Part shown: piece by piece, positions 58,750 through 64,000 of the stretch
How the letters are laid out: the number at the start of each line of letters is the position of its first letter
Numbering within the stretch: the stretch's first letter is position 1
Assembly: GCF_027946175.1 (NCBI RefSeq)
Contig: NZ_AP026671.1
Coordinates: 1,674,001-1,738,000 of the forward strand
Direction of reading: 5' to 3'
Length of the DNA stretch: 64,000 nucleotides
From: Nitratiruptor tergarcus DSM 16512
GTDB taxonomy: Bacteria > Campylobacterota > Campylobacteria > Campylobacterales > Nitratiruptoraceae
The notes under the pieces: model-generated
Told to the model about the DNA's origin: nothing
Database searches by the model: none
What the model saw: the letters and a program-made list of their open reading frames with translations, nothing else
Position numbers and translations under genes: made by a program

Positions 58750-59412
58750 ATGATTATTTTAACCGGAGATACGCTAAATATTGATGAAAAGGGTGTGGAG
58801 AGACTTGTTGAGAGAGTTTTTTTCAAAAGCATCGATCTCTTAGGAGGATTGAAAAAATTAGCTGAATTTCGTACACTTACTTGGCTTCCAAGCCTTGCGC
58901 GCGCTGCATTTGCAATAGTATTACGCGAAGAATACCTCAAGCCAGAAGATGAGATAGCTGAATATGTGGGGCTGACGAGAAATACTGTAAGAAATATCCT
59001 CAGAGCAGATCCTGACCAAGCGATGTATAAGATCCAGCATCTTGATGAATTGAGCGCCCAAGAGAAAAAGGAACTCAAAGTCCATACTGCAGGAGGTGTG
59101 GCAAAGCTTGCTTACAGACTTGTCAAAGAGGGGCAAGATTCTCAAACCATTCTTGATTTTTGCCATACGATGGCTGGTGAAGCGCTTCAAGCAGCATCAT
59201 GTGAATCACCATGGGCATATCTTGTGCTCAAACACACAAAAGGTATTGGTTATCCTATTGTAAGTGATGAGGTATTGGGTGAGCGTCTTAGGGAAATTTC
59301 CATTAAAGGTGTAGATGGATCTACAGTAGCAAAAGGACTTGTCTATCCTATCAAAACTCCAGCCCAGCTTCTCAAAGAGATCAAAGAGTATTTGCAAGCC
59401 CAAGGCAAATAA
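58750..59412 (+). CDS. Probable regulatory partner of the KaiC-like protein (near-KaiC domain)
   Basis: A 220-residue soluble protein. Residues about 55-95 form a helix-turn-helix-like segment (LKPEDEIAEYVGLTRNTVRN), with a second helical part (HTAGGVAKLAYRLVKEGQD). This matches my recollection of the family that is regularly encoded next to archaeal KaiC-like proteins (TIGR03879 near_KaiC_dom); that link is from memory, not from a search. Clear AAAGGAGG before the ATG. It abuts the reverse gyrase gene, whose GTG starts at the next base after its stop. Confidence 0.65.
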   Translation: MIILTGDTLNIDEKGVERLVERVFFKSIDLLGGLKKLAEFRTLTWLPSLARAAFAIVLREEYLKPEDEIAEYVGLTRNTVRNILRADPDQAMYKIQHLDELSAQEKKELKVHTAGGVAKLAYRLVKEGQDSQTILDFCHTMAGEALQAASCESPWAYLVLKHTKGIGYPIVSDEVLGERLREISIKGVDGSTVAKGLVYPIKTPAQLLKEIKEYLQAQGK

Positions 59413-62400
59413 GTGATTCCTCTTATCTATAAAAAGATGTGCCCCAACTGCGGGGGCGACATCTGCAGTGAGAGACTTTTCAAAGGGCTAGTTTGTAAAA
59501 AGTGCCTGCCCAAGGAGGCGAATCCTTGTGAGGCATTAGAAGAGGGGGACTTTTTACAGATATGCAACCTTCAAAAAGAAGTAAGTGAGTTTGAAAGTTT
59601 TTTTGAGCAAAGAAGTGGTTTTTCTCCTAGAGAGCTGCAGCTCATGTGGGCAAAACGGCTCTTTTTGGATATATCCTTTGCGCTTCTAGCCCCCACAGGG
59701 GTAGGCAAGACTACATTTGGACTTATAAGTGCCTCTTTTTTGAAAACGCACGGCAAAAAGAGCTACTTAATTTTTCCCACTGCATTGTTGGCCAAGCAGG
59801 CTTATGAACGCCTTGCACAAATGGGTGAAGATGCACTACTGTATGACTCTCACGCATCCCAAAAACAAAAGGAGGCTGTAAAGGAGAAGATTCAAGAGGG
59901 CGATTTTTCTATTCTCATCACTACCACCTCCTTTTTGTATAAAAACTACTCTATCATCCCTCAGGTTTTTGATTTTGTTTTTGTAGATGATGTGGACTCT
60001 ATCTTGAAGTCTGCCAAAAATATCGACAAGGTTTTATATCTTTTGGGATTTGATGAAAGTGATATTCAAAAGACTCTCGAATTTATTGACTATAAACGCC
60101 GCCTTGTTAGACAAAAAAATATCGATTGGGAGGAGTTTGAGAGTAAAAGAAAAGAGATAGAATCGATTGCAAGAAAACGTAAAGCCACACTCATCGTCTC
60201 AAGTGCCACGGCAAATCCAAGGAGCCGACGAGTTTTGCTCTTTCGCGAGCTGTTGGGGTTTGAGGTGAGCAGGCCAAGTATTACGCTACGAAACATCGAA
60301 GATATCTATGAAGAGTCAGATGAGCTTTGGAAAAGAAGCATCGAGAGGATCCGAGAATTTGGAAAAGGGGGACTTCTTTTTTTGCCTTCAAACGCCACAA
60401 AAGAGGAGCTGCGTAAATTTTTAGCCTTTTTGGAAAAAGAGGGAGTAAAAGCGCAAAGTTATGAAGAGTTTGACGAAGAGGCCTTTCGAGAGGGAGAGAT
60501 AGATGTAGTGGTAGGGTTTGCGAGCTATCGCAATCCTCTAGCCCGTGGGTTGGATCTGCCAGATGTGGTGCGATACGCCCTTTTTGTAGGGGTTCCAAAG
60601 CTAGAATTTAAACTCGATTTGCAAAAGACAAGCTCGCTTTACTTCTTTTTACTTGCACTTGTGCCAGCACTCAAATCTGAGCCTTTTTTCCCACAAGTCT
60701 TGAAATATATAGACTATCTTAAACGCACGGCTTTTATTCCAGCACAAAGGCTTACCCCTCAAGCCCAAGAGAAGATTCAACATATCTACGACTGGCTCCA
60801 AGAGCTTTTAAATGAGGAGTTTATACAAAAAATCAATAAAAGTCCTGATGTATCATTGGTAAAAGATGATACATTCAAAGTCATCACCGCCGATGTGACG
60901 GGCTATATCCAAGCGAGCGGGCGTACAAGTCGCCTTTTTGTAGGAGGGCTTACCAAGGGGCTTAGTTTCGTACTGGTAGATAGCCAAAAAGCGTTTGTAA
61001 GTTTGCAAAAGAAGGTGAGATGGTTTAGTGAAGAGATTGTTTTTAAAAGAGCCGGTGAAGTTGATATCAAAGAGATTCTATATCAAATCGATGAGGATCG
61101 CAAGAAGGTAAGAGCAGCTTTGGCGGGTGGACTCAAAGAGCAAAAAGATTTTTTCAAAACAGCCCTTGTTATTGTCGAATCTCCGAACAAAGCAAGAACT
61201 ATCGCAAACTTCTACGGTAAACCACTAGTGAGAGAATCTAAAGGGATCAAGATTTATGAAATCGCCAAAGAGGACAAGATCTTAAATATCACTGCCTCGA
61301 AAGGGCACGTTTTTGATCTTAATAAAGAGGAGGGTTTTCATGGCGTTCTTACCAAGCCTGAGTTTGTAGAGATTTTTGAGCCAATAGACACCACAAAAGA
61401 GAGCATTATGCAGGCTATAAGGGAGCTTGACATCGAAGTATCGGAGGTTTTTATTGCGACCGACCCCGATACTGAAGGGGAAAAGATAGCATACGATCTT
61501 TTTTTAAATAGCCGCCCTTTCAATAGCACTATCAAGCGTACGGAGTTTCATGAGGTGACTAAATGGGCTTTTGATGAAGCTTTACAAGAGGCAAGAGAGG
61601 TCAATGAGGATAGAGTAAGAGCCCAGTTAGTCAGACGTGTTGCCGATAGATGGATAGGTTTTGAGATCTCACAATTCTTACAAAAAAAATTTGGCAAAAG
61701 AAGCCTCAGTGCCGGGCGGGTGCAAACGGCGGTGTTGGAGTGGATCGTTTTAAGAGAGTATGAGGCAAAAGAGAAGGTCTATGTGGTTACAACCTCTTTT
61801 GGAGGGCTTGAAGCAGGATTTGTCTTTGAAAAAGAAGAAGATGCAAAGAGCTTTTATGAAAATCTCCAAAAGATAAAACTGGAGTTTATCCAACAAAATG
61901 AAAAAGAGCTTTTTCGCTTGCCTTACTCTACCGATGCAATGCTTTTCGATGCCGCTTCCAGACTTCACTTTTCGCCACAGCGTACCATGCAGCTAGCGCA
62001 AGATCTCTTTGAAGCAGGATTTATCACCTATCACCGCACCGATTCTATTCGTGTCAGTCCCGCTGGACTTGCTATTGCCAAAGAGTATATAACAAGTCAC
62101 TTTGGAGAGGAGTTTTACAAACCAAGTCCTCACAGTAGCCAAGGGGGTGCTCACGAGGCTATTCGGCCCACTAGAGCGATGGATGCCCAAGAACTCGAAG
62201 AGTTTATGCGACTGCAAAATCAAAATATCACACAAGTACACTTGAGACTTTATGATCTCATTTTCCGCAACTTCATTGCTTCACAGATGAAAGAGGCAAA
62301 AGTATTACAGATCGATGCAATTGCCACTGTTCTTGGGCAGGTGGCAGAGCTTAGCTTTTACAAAAAAATCATAGAGGATGGGAACAATCTCATTTGGCCA

Positions 62401-62814
62401 GTGGATATTGTAGATATTGAAGAGGGAGAAGTAGAGGCACAAAAGAGTTTGAGCACCAGAAGTAAAGTGCCACGCTACAGCTACGCACAAATCATCAGGA
62501 TGATGAAAGAGCGAGGTGTGGGTAGACCTTCAACGTATGCTATAACGATCGATAAACTGCAGCAAAGACGCTATATTTTTCAAAAAGGAGGTATACTCTT
62601 TGCTACGAAAAAAGGGATAGCAGTCTATGAGGAGATCAAAAAGCATCCAGAACTCTACTACTTCGTCAACGAAAACTACACTAAAGAGCTGGAATCTTTG
62701 ATGGATGGAGTAGAAGAAGGAAAAATAGAGTTCGTAGAAATTTTACAAGAGCTTTATAAAACCTTGCAAGAGAGTATAGACAAAAAAGAGGAGACAGATA
62801 AGAGGAATAAGTAG
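59413..62814 (+). CDS. rgy: Reverse gyrase
   Basis: An 1133-residue fusion of an SF2 helicase-like half and a type IA topoisomerase, which introduces positive supercoils and marks life at high temperature. The N-terminal zinc finger is intact (Cys10, Cys13, Cys28, Cys31). The helicase half has Walker A LLAPTGVGKTT near residue 93 and DDVDSIL for motif II. The topoisomerase half has the Toprim start ALVIVESPNKARTI near residue 590, IATDPDTEGEKIAYD for the acidic site and the catalytic tyrosine in ITYHRTDSIR near residue 875. After the N-terminal finger region the topoisomerase half contains no cysteine, so the second zinc finger is absent. The GTG start is supported by direct coupling to the upstream stop. 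Confidence 0.96.
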   Translation: MIPLIYKKMCPNCGGDICSERLFKGLVCKKCLPKEANPCEALEEGDFLQICNLQKEVSEFESFFEQRSGFSPRELQLMWAKRLFLDISFALLAPTGVGKTTFGLISASFLKTHGKKSYLIFPTALLAKQAYERLAQMGEDALLYDSHASQKQKEAVKEKIQEGDFSILITTTSFLYKNYSIIPQVFDFVFVDDVDSILKSAKNIDKVLYLLGFDESDIQKTLEFIDYKRRLVRQKNIDWEEFESKRKEIESIARKRKATLIVSSATANPRSRRVLLFRELLGFEVSRPSITLRNIEDIYEESDELWKRSIERIREFGKGGLLFLPSNATKEELRKFLAFLEKEGVKAQSYEEFDEEAFREGEIDVVVGFASYRNPLARGLDLPDVVRYALFVGVPKLEFKLDLQKTSSLYFFLLALVPALKSEPFFPQVLKYIDYLKRTAFIPAQRLTPQAQEKIQHIYDWLQELLNEEFIQKINKSPDVSLVKDDTFKVITADVTGYIQASGRTSRLFVGGLTKGLSFVLVDSQKAFVSLQKKVRWFSEEIVFKRAGEVDIKEILYQIDEDRKKVRAALAGGLKEQKDFFKTALVIVESPNKARTIANFYGKPLVRESKGIKIYEIAKEDKILNITASKGHVFDLNKEEGFHGVLTKPEFVEIFEPIDTTKESIMQAIRELDIEVSEVFIATDPDTEGEKIAYDLFLNSRPFNSTIKRTEFHEVTKWAFDEALQEAREVNEDRVRAQLVRRVADRWIGFEISQFLQKKFGKRSLSAGRVQTAVLEWIVLREYEAKEKVYVVTTSFGGLEAGFVFEKEEDAKSFYENLQKIKLEFIQQNEKELFRLPYSTDAMLFDAASRLHFSPQRTMQLAQDLFEAGFITYHRTDSIRVSPAGLAIAKEYITSHFGEEFYKPSPHSSQGGAHEAIRPTRAMDAQELEEFMRLQNQNITQVHLRLYDLIFRNFIASQMKEAKVLQIDAIATVLGQVAELSFYKKIIEDGNNLIWPVDIVDIEEGEVEAQKSLSTRSKVPRYSYAQIIRMMKERGVGRPSTYAITIDKLQQRRYIFQKGGILFATKKGIAVYEEIKKHPELYYFVNENYTKELESLMDGVEEGKIEFVEILQELYKTLQESIDKKEETDKRNK

Positions 62815-63022
62815 CTAAGATAGAGTCAAACAACCTCAGTATGGTATAAAGAGAGGGTTATAGAATATAGGCTCTTATAAATAATTACAACTTTGCTTAA
62901 GATAATGTATTTTTTTACTCCTGTGCCTGTTAGTTATTACCTTCTCAACTAGCCATTGTAAAAAACTTATATATTATGAAAAATTTAGTTTTAAAGATTT
63001 ATAATCAAAAAAAAGGAGTAAT
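62815..63022. other. Intergenic region between reverse gyrase and ppk2
   Basis: I see no gene here. A/T-rich sequence near 62970 (TATATT) could serve as a -10 for ppk2. AAAAAGGAG lies just before the ppk2 ATG. No terminator hairpin is obvious. Confidence 0.5.
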
Positions 63023-63931
63023 ATGAAGAGTATTTTTGAAGATATCTACTATCTCAAAGAGCGGATCCAAGAACCAGATCTCAAAGAAAAGCTCGAAAAT
63101 TTAGAGCAGCAGTTTCATCTATTGCGCACCAAAAATGGTCTCAAGCAACTTGTGAAGAAAAAGAAGCTCAAAAAAGCGATAGAGTATATCAAGTATGAAG
63201 ATGAACTTACAAGACTGCAGATTGAGCTTATTAAGATGCAAAACTGGATATATGAAAATAAAAAGAGGCTTATGATTATATTTGAAGGGCGTGACGCAGC
63301 GGGAAAAGGTGGTTCAATCAAACGCTTTACTATGCATCTCAATCCCAGAAAGTATCGTGTTGTTGCACTGCCTGCTCCAACTGAAGTAGAAAAAGGGCAG
63401 TTCTATTTTCAGAGATATTTTCAGCATTTGCCAAATCCTGGTGAAATTGCATTTTTTGATCGCAGCTGGTATAACCGTGCTATTGTGGAGCCAGTATATG
63501 GGTTTTGTACAAAGGAGCAGTATGAGAAGTTTATGATGGAAGTGCCGGAGATTGAGCATGCGCTGATTGATGATGGGATAATGCTTATAAAATTTTGGTT
63601 TTCTATCTCCAAAGAGACGCAAAAAAGACGATTTGAAGAGCGTATGCACAATCCTTTAAAACAGTGGAAACTCAGTCCAGTTGATATGAAAGCGCAAGAG
63701 TTATGGGATGAGATAACGCATTATAAAGAGGAGATGTTTAGCCGTACGCACACATCATATAGTCCTTGGATTATAGTCAACTCTAATAACAAAAAACTCG
63801 CACGTCTCGAGTCAATTCGCTATGTGCTCTCTCAAATTCCTTATAAAGGAAAAGAAGAAGCAAAAGTCTCTCTCCATCCCGATCCTGATATAGTACAGCG
63901 CTACCATAGAAAAAATATTCAGATAGATTGA
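63023..63931 (+). CDS. ppk2: Polyphosphate kinase 2
   Basis: A 302-residue P-loop kinase. Walker A GRDAAGKGG is at about residue 89, the family motif FFDRSWYNRAIVEPVYGF (Walker B and lid) near residue 150, and the lid RFEERMHNPLKQWKLSP near residue 200. It uses polyphosphate to phosphorylate nucleotides or the reverse; the single-domain length fits class I PPK2. The first 80 residues are a charged coiled-coil-like region. AAAAAGGAG precedes the ATG. Confidence 0.93.
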   Translation: MKSIFEDIYYLKERIQEPDLKEKLENLEQQFHLLRTKNGLKQLVKKKKLKKAIEYIKYEDELTRLQIELIKMQNWIYENKKRLMIIFEGRDAAGKGGSIKRFTMHLNPRKYRVVALPAPTEVEKGQFYFQRYFQHLPNPGEIAFFDRSWYNRAIVEPVYGFCTKEQYEKFMMEVPEIEHALIDDGIMLIKFWFSISKETQKRRFEERMHNPLKQWKLSPVDMKAQELWDEITHYKEEMFSRTHTSYSPWIIVNSNNKKLARLESIRYVLSQIPYKGKEEAKVSLHPDPDIVQRYHRKNIQID

Positions 63932-63949
63932 GATTTTTCTCAATCTATC
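63922..63949 (+). terminator. Hairpin at the end of ppk2
   Basis: GATAGATTGAGA pairs perfectly with TCTCAATCTATC around a TTTT loop; the stem contains the ppk2 stop codon. The T run after it is weak (CTATTGAATATTTTT), so termination is likely but not sure. Confidence 0.6.
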
Positions 63950-64000
63950 CTATTGAATATTTTTCAACTTATTTATGGAAAGTTTTATTTACACTATATT

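Noticed and set aside
1-64000. CRISPR arrays, rRNA or tRNA genes, prophage
   Set aside because: No regular repeat-spacer series, no conserved RNA gene sequence and no phage structural genes were seen on reading.

Overview
The window reads as chromosomal DNA of a thermophilic, denitrifying Campylobacterota (Epsilonproteobacteria), most like the deep-sea vent Nitratiruptor group. Evidence for this is an epsilon-type napAGHBFLD operon, a clade II nosZ with a C-terminal cytochrome c and a nosBDGC1C2HFYL operon, a cd1 nitrite reductase with heme d1 genes, an OprD/MOMP-type porin, and a reverse gyrase. The genus is inferred from gene content only; no rRNA, tRNA or CRISPR array was seen.

Layout. 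1-5713: the end of a type II DMSO-reductase-family molybdoenzyme operon (alpha, beta, and a gamma subunit with an added cytochrome c), a Cys-rich periplasmic protein, a TorD-like chaperone and a polyferredoxin. 5713-11167: a MoxR/von Willebrand (Bat) assembly cluster. 11397-14611: a small module with DUF2249, an NnrS-like membrane protein, MIP18 and DUF1858, plus a convergent FmdE-like gene. 14823-22163: periplasmic nitrate reductase and a CetB-like PAS protein. 22270-24236: porin and a Crp/Fnr regulator. 24405-28774: NO reductase and NirS. 28880-34712: heme d1 genes, one of them (nirN-like) split by an insertion sequence. 34992-44971: N2O reductase. 44950-48693: siroheme/heme d1 genes with several unknown genes. 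48716-56538: pyruvate kinase, a fused hydantoinase/oxoprolinase, and a class III ribonucleotide reductase whose glycyl-radical domain is a separate peptide. 56535-57734: upp coupled to a MazF-type toxin-antitoxin pair. 57847-62814: KaiC-like ATPase, a partner regulator and reverse gyrase. 63023-63931: polyphosphate kinase 2.

How it works together. Nap, NirS, NorCB and NosZ form a complete path from nitrate to N2. Nine Fnr-type boxes (TTGAY-N4-RTCAW) lie in front of the DUF2249 module, fmdE-like, nap, porin, nor, nirE, nosZ, nosB and nirDL genes. In six of the nine a -10-like hexamer begins exactly 29.5 bp from the box centre, which is class II (-41.5) activator geometry. The Crp/Fnr protein in the middle of the cluster has the E-x-x-S-R recognition helix that fits TTGAT half sites and has no cysteine at all. 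It is therefore probably a nitrogen-oxide-responsive (DNR/NNR-type) regulator of the whole region. Heme d1 synthesis is covered by NirE, a precorrin-2 dehydrogenase, a fused siroheme decarboxylase, NirJ and NirF. The NirN-like step is interrupted by a 1096-bp insertion sequence that would leave a perfect 559-codon frame if removed.
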